A stretch of 64,000 bases of DNA from Cobetia sp. cqz5-12. Its GTDB lineage: Bacteria; Pseudomonadota; Gammaproteobacteria; Pseudomonadales; Halomonadaceae. How positions within the stretch are numbered: position 1 is the first letter of the stretch; the number at the start of each line of letters is the position of its first letter. The translations under genes were made by a program, and so were the position numbers. Where the stretch lies: NCBI RefSeq assembly GCF_016495405.1, contig NZ_CP044522.1, positions 3,395,638 to 3,459,637 on the forward strand. Direction: 5' to 3'. This document shows positions 8,492 to 17,716 of this stretch, in pieces. The notes below the pieces were generated by a model, which had not been told where the DNA came from, did not search any database, and was given only the letters and a program-made list of their open reading frames with translations.

Positions 8492-9418
8492 ATGCTGTCA
8501 GGTCTCATCTTCATTCTGCTGCCGCTGATACTCGGCTACCTGGTACGCCTCACCGATCCTGATCGCTTGGCGGTGGTCAACCGGCTGGTCAATGCCTCCA
8601 TCTATCTCATCCTGTTCCTGATGGGCATGGGGCTGGCGGCGCTGGAGCAGTTGAGTGCCGGCATGGCCGCCATGAGCGGGCAGGCGCTGACGCTGTTCGC
8701 CATCATCACGCCGCTGAATCTGCTGGCGCTGTGGTGGCTGTCGCGGCGCAGCCCGCTGCGCGCCAATCCCGCCCAGGCGGTAGATGGCGCGCCGATGACC
8801 CGCTGGCAGGCGCTGTCGGGCTCGTTGACCCTTGCCGCCGTGGTCGCGCTCGGCGTTGGCGCCGGCGTACTGCTCAAGACCTTCGGCACCCAGCTTGATA
8901 CCGACACCCTCGCCGAATGGGCGCTCTATGTGCTGCTGGCGCTGATCGGCTGCCAGCTTAGAAGCTCCGGCATGAGCCTGCGCCAGATACTGCTCAATCG
9001 ACACGGTCTGGTCATCGCGCTGACGGTGATGGCCAGTTCGCTGGTCGGCGGCCTGCTGGCAGCGCCTCTGCTGGCGCTGGAGTGGAATCAGGGCATGGCG
9101 ATCTCGGCTGGCTTCGGCTGGTACTCCCTGTCGGGGATCCTGATCGGTGATCAGCTCGGCCCGATTCTCGGCGGCGCCGCCTTCTTCAATGATCTGGCGC
9201 GCGAGCTGCTGGCCTTCGTGCTGATCCCTCTGACCATCCAGCGCTACACGCCGCTGGCCATCGGCATCGGCGGGGCCACCTCGATGGACTTCACGCTACC
9301 GGTGATCCAGCAGACCGGCGGCGTGGCCTGCGTCCCGGTCGCCGTCGTCTCGGGCTTCCTGCTGTCGCTGGCGGCGCCGCCGATGATTCTGTTCCTGCTC
9401 TCGCTGAGTCACGTCTGA
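8492..9418 (+). CDS. lysO: Lysine exporter LysO (DUF340 family)
   Basis: An inner-membrane protein of 308 residues with about eight hydrophobic segments, in the two-part LysO (YbjE) layout. The C-terminal half carries the family hallmarks GWYSLSGI, NDLARELLAF, and GGATSMDFTLPVIQ, which match E. coli LysO closely. LysO exports L-lysine and toxic analogues such as thialysine. A GGGAAGGG box lies directly before the ATG. It is monocistronic, with a structured leader (8329-8437) that could tie expression to an amino acid signal; that link is inference. Confidence 0.88.
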   Translation: MLSGLIFILLPLILGYLVRLTDPDRLAVVNRLVNASIYLILFLMGMGLAALEQLSAGMAAMSGQALTLFAIITPLNLLALWWLSRRSPLRANPAQAVDGAPMTRWQALSGSLTLAAVVALGVGAGVLLKTFGTQLDTDTLAEWALYVLLALIGCQLRSSGMSLRQILLNRHGLVIALTVMASSLVGGLLAAPLLALEWNQGMAISAGFGWYSLSGILIGDQLGPILGGAAFFNDLARELLAFVLIPLTIQRYTPLAIGIGGATSMDFTLPVIQQTGGVACVPVAVVSGFLLSLAAPPMILFLLSLSHV

Positions 9419-9488
9419 TCCGTCGGGCAAGGCTTGCTCCCGGGCCGCCTTAACAGGGACACTCTTGTCCTCCTCCGCAGCCGCTTGA

Positions 9489-10532
9489 ATGTCCATGCCC
9501 TCTCAGCCACACAAAGCTTCCCGCCTCAAGCGCGTCACCCTGGCCGATATCGCCGCCCGACTGGGCGTCACCAAGGTCACGGTGTCGCGCGCGCTCAATC
9601 AGCCCGAGAAGGTATCCGCCGCGATGCGCGAGCGGGTAACCGAATGTGCCCGCGAGCTGGGTTACATGCCCAATCGTCAGGCCGGCAGCCTCGCCAGTGG
9701 TCACTCGCGACTGATCGCGCTGCTGATTCCTTCGCTCTCCAACGCCGTGTTCTCGGAGCTGCATCGCGGCCTGGAAGCCCCACTGGCCGCCGCGGGCTAT
9801 CAGCTGCTGATCGGCCATACCGGCTATTCGATGCAGGAAGAGGAGCGCCTGATCGAGACCTGGCTCTCCTTCGGCATCGACGGGCTGGTGCTGTGCGGCA
9901 GTCGCCATAGCCCTCGTACCCGCGAGATGATCGCGCGCTCGGGCTGTGCGGTGGTGGAATGCATGGAGAAACGCGAGACGCCGCTCGACATGGCGGTAGG
10001 ACTGGACCAGCACGCCGCTGGCCGCGCGATGACCGAGGCCATGATCGCCCTGGGGCATCGCCATATCGGCTTTCTCGGCGCGCGCATGGACCGCCGCGTC
10101 GAACAGCGCCTGGGCGGCTGGCGTGCAGCAATGGAGGCCGCCGGCCTGTCGCAGCAGGCGCTGTTGACCACCGATGCGCCCTCCAGCGTGCGCATGGGCG
10201 GCGAGCTGCTCGATGAGATGCTGACTCGCTGGCCCGAGACCCAGGCCGTGTTCTGCTGCAATGACGACCTGGCGGCCGGCGGGCTGTTCGAGTGTCAACG
10301 CCGCGGCCTGTCGGTGCCCGACCAGCTGGCACTGGCCGGCTTCAACGGCCTGGAGATGACCCGCGGCACCTGGCCGCCGCTGGCCAGCGTGGTCACGCCA
10401 CGCCGCGAGATCGGCGAGCGCGCCGCCGCTCTGCTGTTGGCGCGCTTGAGCGGTGATCTCGACGCCACGCCCCACGGCCTGTGGGAAGATCTGGGCTTCA
10501 GTCTGCAGAAAGGTGGCAGCCTGGCGCCATGA
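9489..10532 (+). CDS. gntR: LacI-family gluconate repressor GntR
   Basis: A LacI-type repressor of 347 residues. The helix-turn-helix is at residues 16-38 (VTLADIAARLGVTKVTVSRA) followed by the hinge and a periplasmic-binding-like effector domain. Blocks such as LIPSLSNAVFSELHRGLE, the GHRHIGFLGAR loop and the FCCNDDLAAGGLFECQRRGL stretch follow E. coli GntR closely. Location beside gntK and gntP and the operator at 11370 support gluconate control. The first ATG has a weak ribosome site; an ATG two codons later is an equal choice. Confidence 0.9.
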   Translation: MSMPSQPHKASRLKRVTLADIAARLGVTKVTVSRALNQPEKVSAAMRERVTECARELGYMPNRQAGSLASGHSRLIALLIPSLSNAVFSELHRGLEAPLAAAGYQLLIGHTGYSMQEEERLIETWLSFGIDGLVLCGSRHSPRTREMIARSGCAVVECMEKRETPLDMAVGLDQHAAGRAMTEAMIALGHRHIGFLGARMDRRVEQRLGGWRAAMEAAGLSQQALLTTDAPSSVRMGGELLDEMLTRWPETQAVFCCNDDLAAGGLFECQRRGLSVPDQLALAGFNGLEMTRGTWPPLASVVTPRREIGERAAALLLARLSGDLDATPHGLWEDLGFSLQKGGSLAP

Positions 10533-10590
10533 TACTTTCTCCTCGTAATACGTGGCAGCAGCCTGTCCGCGTGATACGCCCGGCGACTGA

Positions 10591-11181
10591 CTAGCGCTCT
10601 GGCGCGTCGAGGACCTGCTGACAGACACTCTCGACCAGCGCCTGCGGCGTGGCGCTGATATCGAGGGTATGGATGCGCCCTTCGTCGTCGCCGGGCACCT
10701 CGAGCGTCGCCAGCTGATTGTCGAGCATGTCAGCGCCCTTGAAGAAATGATCGGTTCGCGCCTCGAGGCGTTCCAGCAGCAGCTCGCGCGTGCCTTCGAG
10801 AAATACGAAGCCCAGCGCGGGGTCCCCGCCACGCAGTTGATCCCGATAACGTCGCTTCAAGGACGAGCAGGCCAGTACCAGACTGCGTCCGTCGCGACGC
10901 GCCGCCTCGATCAGCTCGGCCAGACGGGCCAGCCAGCCGTGGCGATCGTCGTCATCCAGCGGGATACCGCGCGCCATCTTGGCCACGTTGGCCTCACCGT
11001 GATAATCGTCGCCATCGATGAACTGCGCGCCCAGGCACGCCGCCAGCTGCTGCCCGACATGCGACTTGCCACAGCCCGACACCCCCATGACCACCAGACG
11101 CACGCCACCCTGAGCGGCCAGAGCCTCTGACCTGGTCGGCATCGACGCGACCGCTGATGCTCCTTCTGCCTGCTGCTGCAT
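10591..11181 (-). CDS. gntK: Gluconokinase
   Basis: A P-loop kinase of 196 residues with Walker A GVSGCGKS and the GntK substrate motif DGDDYHGEANVAKM followed by GIPLDDDDRHGWL. It phosphorylates gluconate to 6-phosphogluconate, feeding the Entner-Doudoroff and pentose phosphate routes. The start at 11181 is favoured by a GGGGGAGAGGG run five bases upstream and leaves a 25-residue lead before the P-loop; an internal Met about 14 residues later is possible. It faces gntR tail-to-tail and is divergent from gntP. Confidence 0.92.
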   Translation of the reverse strand: MQQQAEGASAVASMPTRSEALAAQGGVRLVVMGVSGCGKSHVGQQLAACLGAQFIDGDDYHGEANVAKMARGIPLDDDDRHGWLARLAELIEAARRDGRSLVLACSSLKRRYRDQLRGGDPALGFVFLEGTRELLLERLEARTDHFFKGADMLDNQLATLEVPGDDEGRIHTLDISATPQALVESVCQQVLDAPER

Positions 11182-11369
11182 GAAAACCCTCTCCCCCTGA
11201 ATGAAAACGATGGCCCCACCGGCGTACCCGATGTAGCCGATCAATCCCTTGCCCGGCGCCTCGGGACGGCTGTCGCGCGCTGAGCGACCGCCCGTTGGCG
11301 GACAATCTGCTGCCAGACGCGACCGTCTTTTGCCCCTCATGCACCTTTCGGATCATTGCGTAAGCGTTA

Positions 11370-11385
11370 ATGTTACCGGTAACTT
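11370..11385. promoter_or_regulatory. GntR operator
   Basis: ATGTTACCGGTAACTT contains a perfect 12-bp palindrome (11372-11383). The E. coli GntR consensus is ATGTTA-N4-TAACAT; this site matches it at all but one arm position. It lies between divergent gntK and gntP, about 90 bases before gntP, so one operator could control both. Confidence 0.8.
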
Positions 11386-11475
11386 CCATCCTGCACGACC
11401 CACGACGCCTCACACAATACGCCTTTGGGCAATGGCTGATGATCACGCCGTTGCCAGCCGCAAGAGTTCGCCATC

Positions 11476-12834
11476 ATGTCCCCAGATAGCACCCTCGTCC
11501 TTGCCGCCCTCGGCGGCATCCTGCTGCTGCTTTACCTCGTCATGCGCCTGCGCCTGCATGCCTTCGTTGCCCTGCTGGTGGTGAGTCTGGGGGTCGGACT
11601 GGCCACCGGCATGCAGCCCGACGCCATCATCGACTCCGTCACCAACGGCATGGGCAACACCCTGGGCTTCGTTGCCACCGTGGTCGGTCTCGGCGCGATG
11701 TTCGGCAAGATGCTGGAAGTGTCCGGCGGTGTCGATCGCATGGCCAACACCCTGCTGGGGCGCTTCGGCACCTCACGCTCGCAATGGGCGCTGGCGCTGA
11801 CCGGCTTTCTGGTCGCGATTCCGGTATTCCTGGATGTCGCCTTCATCATTCTGGTGCCGCTGGTCTACGCGCTGGCGCGTCGCAGCGGCCGCTCGCTGCT
11901 CTATTACGGCATCCCGCTGCTGGCCGGTCTGGCCGTGACGCACTCCTTCATTCCGCCGACGCCGGGGCCGATCGCGGTCGCCAAGCTGATCGGTGCAGAT
12001 CTCGGCTACGTCATCCTGTTCGGGGCGCTGTGTGGCCTGCCGGCGATGATCGTCGCGGGGCCGATCTTCGGTCGCTTCATCGCGGCGCGTATCGACGCCA
12101 GGATCCCGGATTACATGGGAAATACCGGCAGCGTGATGAGCGACGAAGAGGTCAATCAGCGCGCACCGGGCTTCGGTCTGATCCTGTCCATCGTACTGCT
12201 GCCGCTGGCGCTGATCGTGCTCAACACCGTCTCGGGCTTCCTGTTCGGTGATGACAGCCCGCTGGTCGGCTGGCTGGGCTTCCTCGGCCATCCGTTCGTG
12301 GCGCTGAGTCTGGCCACCCTGATGGCCTTCACCCTGCTGGGCACGCGCCGTGGCATGACGCGCGAACAGGTGATGGAAGTCGCCACCAAGGCACTTGAAC
12401 CCGCCGGCATCATCATCCTGGTCACCGGTGCGGGCGGCGTCTTCAAGCAGATGCTGATCGATTCCGGGGTCGGTGACGTGCTCGGCAACCTGATGGCCGA
12501 CAGCAACCTGCCGCCGATCCTGCTTGCCTTCCTGATCGCCACCGCCGTGCGTGTCATCCAGGGCTCGGCCACCGTGGCGATGATCACCGCCGCCGGCCTG
12601 ATGGCCCCGGTGATCGATACGCTGGCGCTGTCAGGCCCGGTGCTGGGCCTGGTGGTGATCGCCATCGCCAGTGGTGCCACCGTGCTCAGTCACGTCAATG
12701 ACTCCGGCTTCTGGCTGGTCAGCCGCTACTTCGGCCTCACCGAGAAGGAAACGCTGAAGAGCTGGACGGTAATGGAGACCCTGATCGGCGTGATCGGGGT
12801 CTGCATGGCGCTGCTGATCGGCCTGTTCCTCTAG
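11476..12834 (+). CDS. gntP: Gluconate permease, GntP family
   Basis: An inner-membrane transporter of 452 residues with 12 or more hydrophobic segments. Family blocks include the GNTLGFVATVVGLGAMFGKM region, HSFIPPTPGPIA, and GSATVAMITAAGLM. GntP members import gluconate with protons. It is divergent from gntK across the GntR operator, which supports the gluconate substrate over other GntP substrates such as glycerate or idonate. The ribosome site is weak (AAGAG about ten bases upstream). A strong terminator follows at 12958. Confidence 0.9.
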   Translation: MSPDSTLVLAALGGILLLLYLVMRLRLHAFVALLVVSLGVGLATGMQPDAIIDSVTNGMGNTLGFVATVVGLGAMFGKMLEVSGGVDRMANTLLGRFGTSRSQWALALTGFLVAIPVFLDVAFIILVPLVYALARRSGRSLLYYGIPLLAGLAVTHSFIPPTPGPIAVAKLIGADLGYVILFGALCGLPAMIVAGPIFGRFIAARIDARIPDYMGNTGSVMSDEEVNQRAPGFGLILSIVLLPLALIVLNTVSGFLFGDDSPLVGWLGFLGHPFVALSLATLMAFTLLGTRRGMTREQVMEVATKALEPAGIIILVTGAGGVFKQMLIDSGVGDVLGNLMADSNLPPILLAFLIATAVRVIQGSATVAMITAAGLMAPVIDTLALSGPVLGLVVIAIASGATVLSHVNDSGFWLVSRYFGLTEKETLKSWTVMETLIGVIGVCMALLIGLFL

Positions 12835-12843
12835 TTTATCCAG

Positions 12844-12870
12844 TTCAACTATTTCAACTATTTCAACTAC
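12844..12870 (+). repeat. Three tandem copies of a 9-bp unit after gntP
   Basis: TTCAACTAT occurs at 12844-12852 and 12853-12861, with TTCAACTAC at 12862-12870. The array starts ten bases after the gntP stop and is one of several short tandem arrays at 3' gene ends in this window. Confidence 0.85.
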
Positions 12871-12957
12871 TGAAATCTGGCCTGCCCACGCGGTTCAGCC
12901 AGGCTGATAGCGCGATTCATCCGTCAGAGATGCCACCCGCCCGACGGACTCATGAAA

Positions 12958-12985
12958 AGCTGCCACTTCGAGTGGCAGCTTTTTT
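12958..12985 (+). terminator. Rho-independent terminator of gntP
   Basis: AGCTGCCACT (12958-12967) pairs perfectly with AGTGGCAGCT (12971-12980) around TCG, followed by a T-run. Confidence 0.93.
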
Positions 12986-13190
12986 GTGGGGTGCCAATCG
13001 CGCAATTGTAGATTGCGTTTGTTGCACGCTATTTCCCATTTTGGCATTGCGCCTGAATGGCATCATGCGATCATCCACCCATTCGTCTGCCTTTCATGGC
13101 CATGATCCACCGCCCGCTCTGACCGACGCCACAGCGACTGGCCAGAAGACGGCTGCGCATCAGGCCAGTCACTTTTCGTTCGGAGTCCGC
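12986..13190 (+). promoter_or_regulatory. Probable promoter region of the RND-BaeSR operon
   Basis: With the gntP 3' region this makes a 356-base gap without a gene. It holds TTGC boxes at 13013, 13022 and 13047, the middle one as TTGCAC. The phrase TTGCGTTTGTTGCAC closely resembles TTGCGTTTTTGTTGCAC upstream of the secreted-protein gene at 20108. An open frame runs through this stretch in phase with the adaptor but has no ribosome site before 13191. Confidence 0.35.
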
Positions 13191-14594
13191 ATGGACCATA
13201 GCCCTGAGACGCCAGCGTCGTCTTCCGCGTCGCCCGCCCCTGACGGCCGCCCTGCACCGTCCTCGCGGCGCCTGATCTGGATGCGCCTGCTGGCGCTGAT
13301 CATTCTCGCGCTGGCGATCGCCCTCGCCGCCTGGTGGATGAATCATCGCCCCGGTGCGCCGAAGCGTGCCCCCAGCGAGGCGCCTGCGCCCACGGTCGAG
13401 GTAGTGACGGTCAGCCACGCTGCCAACGCCCCGACGCTTGAGGGCTTCGGTCGCGTGATCGCCGATCGTCAGACCACGGTCTCCACGCGCGTCAGCGGTC
13501 AGCTGGCGCCCTTCCCCGAAGGCATCGAGGCCGGCCGCGAAGTCCGCGAGAATCAGCTGCTGGCCAGTCTCGACCAACTGGATTATCAGCTGGCACTGCG
13601 GCAGGCCGAGGCGGATCTCGCCACGGCAGAAGCCAGCCTCGCCTCTGAAAAGGGCGAGCAGATCCGCGCCGCCTCGGAATACAAGACCTTCGGTCGCAAC
13701 CTGCCGGCGGCCCAGAAAGCACTGGTCCTGCGCGAGCCTCAGCTCAAGTCGGCCCAGGCCGCCGTGGAAAGCGCCCGCGCCAGCCGCGATCAGGCAAAGC
13801 TCAATCTGGCACGCACCGAGATTCGCGCCCCCTACGACGGTCTGATCAGCGAGCGTCTGGTCGGCGAAGGCAGTGACCTCAACGCCTTCACTGACCTGTT
13901 GACGCTGGTGGCCACCGACCGCTTCTGGGTGCGCCTCAATCTGCCGCAGGCCGACATGGAATGGCTCTCGACCCACGCCCGTGATGGCCAGGGCACGCCG
14001 GTATTGCTCTCGAGCAAGGCCTGGCCGGATGGCCAGCATCGGCGTGGCGAAGTGTGGAGCGTATTGCCGTCGCTGGAAGACAACGGCCTGTTGACCCAGG
14101 TGATGGTGGCGGTGGAAGACCCGCTGGCGCTCAATGTCTCCGAGGAGGCGCGCGCCAGCACTCCGGCACTGCGCATCGGCGATGTGGTCGAGGCGACCCT
14201 GACACCCCAGCGCACCGCCTCGCTGATCGAACTGCCGATCAGTGCACTGCGCAGCGGGCAGCAGGTCTGGGTGCTGACGCAGGACGGTCATCTCGAGAAG
14301 CGCTCGATAGGCGTGCGCCATCTGGGCAATGACACCCTGCTGGTCGCCGACGGTCTGGTGGACGGCGAGCGCGTCATTACAAGCTCCCTGAGCAGCGTCG
14401 AAGCCGGCATGGCACTGCGCGCACGCGGCGATGCGCCGACGCCGACCGCCCAGGCGGCAGATGCCAAGGCGACTGACGACAAGACCACGGCTGGCGACAA
14501 GAGCACCGCGACAGTCGAGAAGGACACGGCGACTGGCGACAGGAACGCCACGGTAGCCGACCAGAACACCACGACCACCGGAAGTGACTCATGA
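13191..14594 (+). CDS. RND efflux periplasmic adaptor (membrane fusion protein)
   Basis: A protein of 467 residues with an N-terminal membrane anchor (about residues 25-45, LLALIILALAIALAAWW). A lipoyl/barrel-sandwich half-motif, an alpha-helical hairpin rich in Ala/Glu (about 120-215), the second lipoyl half (RTEIRAPYDGLISERLVGEG) and beta-barrel and membrane-proximal domains follow. Adaptors link the inner-membrane RND pump to an outer-membrane channel. The last 50 or so residues (about 414-467) are an odd Thr/Asp/Lys-rich low-complexity tail not usual for the family. The ATG at 13191 follows CGGAG. Its stop overlaps the permease start (ATGA). No outer-membrane channel gene is in the cluster. 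Confidence 0.9.
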   Translation: MDHSPETPASSSASPAPDGRPAPSSRRLIWMRLLALIILALAIALAAWWMNHRPGAPKRAPSEAPAPTVEVVTVSHAANAPTLEGFGRVIADRQTTVSTRVSGQLAPFPEGIEAGREVRENQLLASLDQLDYQLALRQAEADLATAEASLASEKGEQIRAASEYKTFGRNLPAAQKALVLREPQLKSAQAAVESARASRDQAKLNLARTEIRAPYDGLISERLVGEGSDLNAFTDLLTLVATDRFWVRLNLPQADMEWLSTHARDGQGTPVLLSSKAWPDGQHRRGEVWSVLPSLEDNGLLTQVMVAVEDPLALNVSEEARASTPALRIGDVVEATLTPQRTASLIELPISALRSGQQVWVLTQDGHLEKRSIGVRHLGNDTLLVADGLVDGERVITSSLSSVEAGMALRARGDAPTPTAQAADAKATDDKTTAGDKSTATVEKDTATGDRNATVADQNTTTTGSDS

Positions 14595-17500
14595 CGGCAC
14601 AGTCGCGCCTCAAGGGCCCCATCCGCTGGATGCACGATCACGGCGTCGCCGCCAACCTGCTGATGCTGTGTCTGATTCTCGGCGGCCTGCTGATGTCCAG
14701 TCAGATCAAGAAGGAGGTCTTCCCCTCCTTCGAACTCGAGATCATCAACGTCAGCGTCAGCTATTCCGGCGCCACGCCGGATGAGGTCTCCGAGAGCCTG
14801 TTGCAGGCGATGGAGTCCGCGGTACAGGACGTGGAGGGCATCGAGGAGATCACCGCCACCGCCGAGGAAGGCCTCGGCTCGCTGTCCATCGAGCTGCAGG
14901 ACGGCGTCGAGACCATGCGCGCCTATCAGGACATCCAGCAGGCCATCGACAGCATCACCACCCTGCCCGATGAATCCGATCCGCCCGTCTACTCGCTGGC
15001 GGGCCGCTCGCGCAGCGTGATGGAGCTCAAGCTGCATGGCCAGACCGATGACCAGACCCTGCGCAATGTCGCCGAGCGTCTGCGCCTGAGCCTGCTCGAC
15101 AGTGACGACATCACCAAGGTGGAGCTGACCGGCATCCGTGACCGCGAGGTGCATGTCGCGCTGGAAGAAGGCGCGCTGCGCCGCTATGGCCTGTCGCATC
15201 AGGATATCGCCGGCCTGATCGGCAATCAGGCGCTCAACCTGGCCGGGGGTAGCCTCGACACCCAGCAGGGCGAATACCTGGTGCGCTATGAGGCGCGTCG
15301 CGACGGCGCCGCCGAGTTCGCGCAGCTGCCGGTGATCTCCAGCCAGGAAGGCAATGTCGTGCGTCTGGGCGATATCGCCACCGTCACCGATGGCTTCGCC
15401 GACAGCGACAAGGAAGTGCTCTACGACGGCGAACCGGCGATTGGCCTGGACATCTATCAGGTCGGCTCCCAGACACCCAACGAACTGTCCGCGGCGACCA
15501 TGGCGATGCTGCCGCAATTGACCGCCAGCCTGCCGCGTGGTCTGACGCTGAGCGTCGAGGACGATGACTCGCTGGTCTATCAGGACCGTCTGGAGCTGCT
15601 GCTCAAGAATGCCTGGATGGGGCTGGTACTGGTACTGGTGCTGCTGGGGCTGTTCCTCGAGGCGCGTCTCGCCTTCTGGGTCACGCTGGGCATTCCCACC
15701 GCCTTCCTCGGCGCGATGCTGTTCCTGCCGCTGGTCGGCGTGTCCATCAACATGATCTCGATGTTCGCCTTCATCATCGCGCTGGGCATCGTGGTCGATG
15801 ACGCCATCATCGTCGGCGAGAACATCCACTCGCACCGCGAGCGCGGCGCCAGCATGCGCGAAGCCGCCATTCTCGGCGCGCGCGAGATCGCGGTGCCGCT
15901 GGCGTTCTCGATCCTGTCCAACATCGTCGCCTTCATTCCGCTGCTGTTCCTGCCCGGCTTCCTCGGGCTGGTGTTCGGCATCATCCCGCTGGTGGTGATC
16001 AGCATCTTCGCGCTGAGCTGGATCGAGGCGATCTTCATCCTGCCCGCACACCTGGGTCACACCAGCGAGAAGCCGATCCGCTGGCTGGCACCGCTGGACC
16101 GCGTGCGCCATGGCGTTCAGCACGGCCTCGAGCGCTTCACGCGACGCCGCTTCCAGCCCTTCCTCGAGGGGTGCCTGAACTATCGCGGCCTGACCGCCAT
16201 CTGCGGCCTGGCGCTGCTGGTACTGGCGATGGCCTGGATGGCCAGTGGCCGCCTCGGTTTCTCGCTGATGCCGCGTGTCGAGTCCAACCGTGCCGGCGTC
16301 ACCGCCAACCTGCCGGTGGGTAGCCCGATCAGCCAGGACCGCGAGGTACGCACCCTGCTGCTGGACGCGCTGGAGCGAGTCCGCGAGCGCGACGACGCCC
16401 CCGCTATCTTCTCCACCAGCGCCGAGATCGAAGGCAACTCGCTGAGCATCATCGCCAACCTGGACACCACGGTGGAGGACAACTGGTCGCCCTCGCAGCT
16501 GATCACGGCCTGGCGTGAGGAAGCCGGCACCATCGCCAATACCGATTCGCTGCTGTTCGAGTCCGACATCGGCGGCCCGGGTCGTGGCGCCGGCCTCACC
16601 ATCCGGCTTTCCTCGTCTGACAGTGGCGCGCTGATGGCCGCCGCCGAGTCGCTGGCGACGTCACTTGAGGATTACAGCTCGCTGTCGGACGTCGACAGCG
16701 GCCTGGATGACGGCAAGCGCGAGCTCTATCTGCAGCTCAATGCCTACGGTCGCTCGCTGGGCCTGGATGGCGCCACCCTGGCCAACCAGCTGCGCGGGCC
16801 GCTGTCCGGCGCGACTGCCCTCAAGCAGCAGCAGGGCCGCAATGAGGTCGAGGTCAAGGTGCTGCTGCCCGAAGACCAGCGCGCAAGCCTCGCCCAGCTG
16901 GAGAACTTCGGCGTACAGACCGGCAACGGCGTCAGCGTCCCCCTGGGGCTGGTGGCCGACATCGAGCAGGGACGCGCCGCGTCCAGCATCCTGCGCATCG
17001 ACGGGCGCCGCGTGATCGAGGTCACCGCCAACGTGACTCCGTCCGACGCGGTCAGTCAGGTGATCACCAGTCTGGAAAGCGACGTCTACCCCCAGCTGAA
17101 GAGCCAGTATCCGAGCCTGAGCATCGGCTATGGCGGGCGTCAGGAGGAGACCGCCGACAACCTGGGGTCATTGCAGGTGTCGTTGCTGCTGACGCTGGCG
17201 GCACTCTATCTGCTACTGGCGTTGCCGTTCAGAAGCTATCTGCAGCCGCTGCTGGTGATGACGGCGATTCCCTTTGGCCTGATCGGCGCAGTCATCGGCC
17301 ATCAGCTGATGGGCTATGGCCTGTCGGTGATCAGCCTGATGGGCATGCTGGCGCTGTCGGGCATCGTCATCAACGACGCCCTGGTGCTGATCGACTACGC
17401 CAACCGCCAGCGTCTGGCCGGCGCCACCGCGCGTGAGGCGATCATCATGGCGGCCACGCGGCGTCTGCGCCCCATCCTGCTGACGACACTGACCACCTTC

Positions 17501-17716
17501 TTCGGCCTGGCGCCGATGATCTTCGAGACCTCGCGCCAGGCGCGCTTCATGATCCCGATGGCGGTCTCCATCGGCTTCGGCATCCTGTTCGCGACGGTCA
17601 TCCTGCTGATCCTGGTGCCCTCGCTCTATCTGTTGCTGGAAGACCTGCAGCACAACCTGCGACGCCTGCTGGGGCTGCCGCCCCGCACCCCGCGTCAGGA
17701 GGAACAACCATCATGA
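14591..17716 (+). CDS. RND multidrug efflux permease
   Basis: An AcrB-type transporter of 1041 residues: TM1 near residue 20, a large periplasmic porter domain, a TM2-TM6 bundle, a second periplasmic domain and TM8-TM12. The proton-relay Asp pair is in [13 protein letters not shown] on TM4, and the TM10 block reads [16 protein letters not shown]. It pumps hydrophobic or amphiphilic compounds out, driven by proton influx. The sequence is in the AcrB/HAE superfamily branch that includes many two-gene systems using a shared TolC. It overlaps both neighbours by four bases (ATGA at each end), so adaptor, pump and kinase are made from one message. Confidence 0.92.
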   Translation: MTAQSRLKGPIRWMHDHGVAANLLMLCLILGGLLMSSQIKKEVFPSFELEIINVSVSYSGATPDEVSESLLQAMESAVQDVEGIEEITATAEEGLGSLSIELQDGVETMRAYQDIQQAIDSITTLPDESDPPVYSLAGRSRSVMELKLHGQTDDQTLRNVAERLRLSLLDSDDITKVELTGIRDREVHVALEEGALRRYGLSHQDIAGLIGNQALNLAGGSLDTQQGEYLVRYEARRDGAAEFAQLPVISSQEGNVVRLGDIATVTDGFADSDKEVLYDGEPAIGLDIYQVGSQTPNELSAATMAMLPQLTASLPRGLTLSVEDDDSLVYQDRLELLLKNAWMGLVLVLVLLGLFLEARLAFWVTLGIPTAFLGAMLFLPLVGVSINMISMFAFIIALGIVVDDAIIVGENIHSHRERGASMREAAILGAREIAVPLAFSILSNIVAFIPLLFLPGFLGLVFGIIPLVVISIFALSWIEAIFILPAHLGHTSEKPIRWLAPLDRVRHGVQHGLERFTRRRFQPFLEGCLNYRGLTAICGLALLVLAMAWMASGRLGFSLMPRVESNRAGVTANLPVGSPISQDREVRTLLLDALERVRERDDAPAIFSTSAEIEGNSLSIIANLDTTVEDNWSPSQLITAWREEAGTIANTDSLLFESDIGGPGRGAGLTIRLSSSDSGALMAAAESLATSLEDYSSLSDVDSGLDDGKRELYLQLNAYGRSLGLDGATLANQLRGPLSGATALKQQQGRNEVEVKVLLPEDQRASLAQLENFGVQTGNGVSVPLGLVADIEQGRAASSILRIDGRRVIEVTANVTPSDAVSQVITSLESDVYPQLKSQYPSLSIGYGGRQEETADNLGSLQVSLLLTLAALYLLLALPFRSYLQPLLVMTAIPFGLIGAVIGHQLMGYGLSVISLMGMLALSGIVINDALVLIDYANRQRLAGATAREAIIMAATRRLRPILLTTLTTFFGLAPMIFETSRQARFMIPMAVSIGFGILFATVILLILVPSLYLLLEDLQHNLRRLLGLPPRTPRQEEQPS

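Noticed and set aside
14288..16123. Minus-strand open frame of 611 codons opposite the RND adaptor and permease
   Set aside because: Antisense to clear RND coding sequence; composition is Gln/His/Asp-rich as expected from the mirror of hydrophobic codons.
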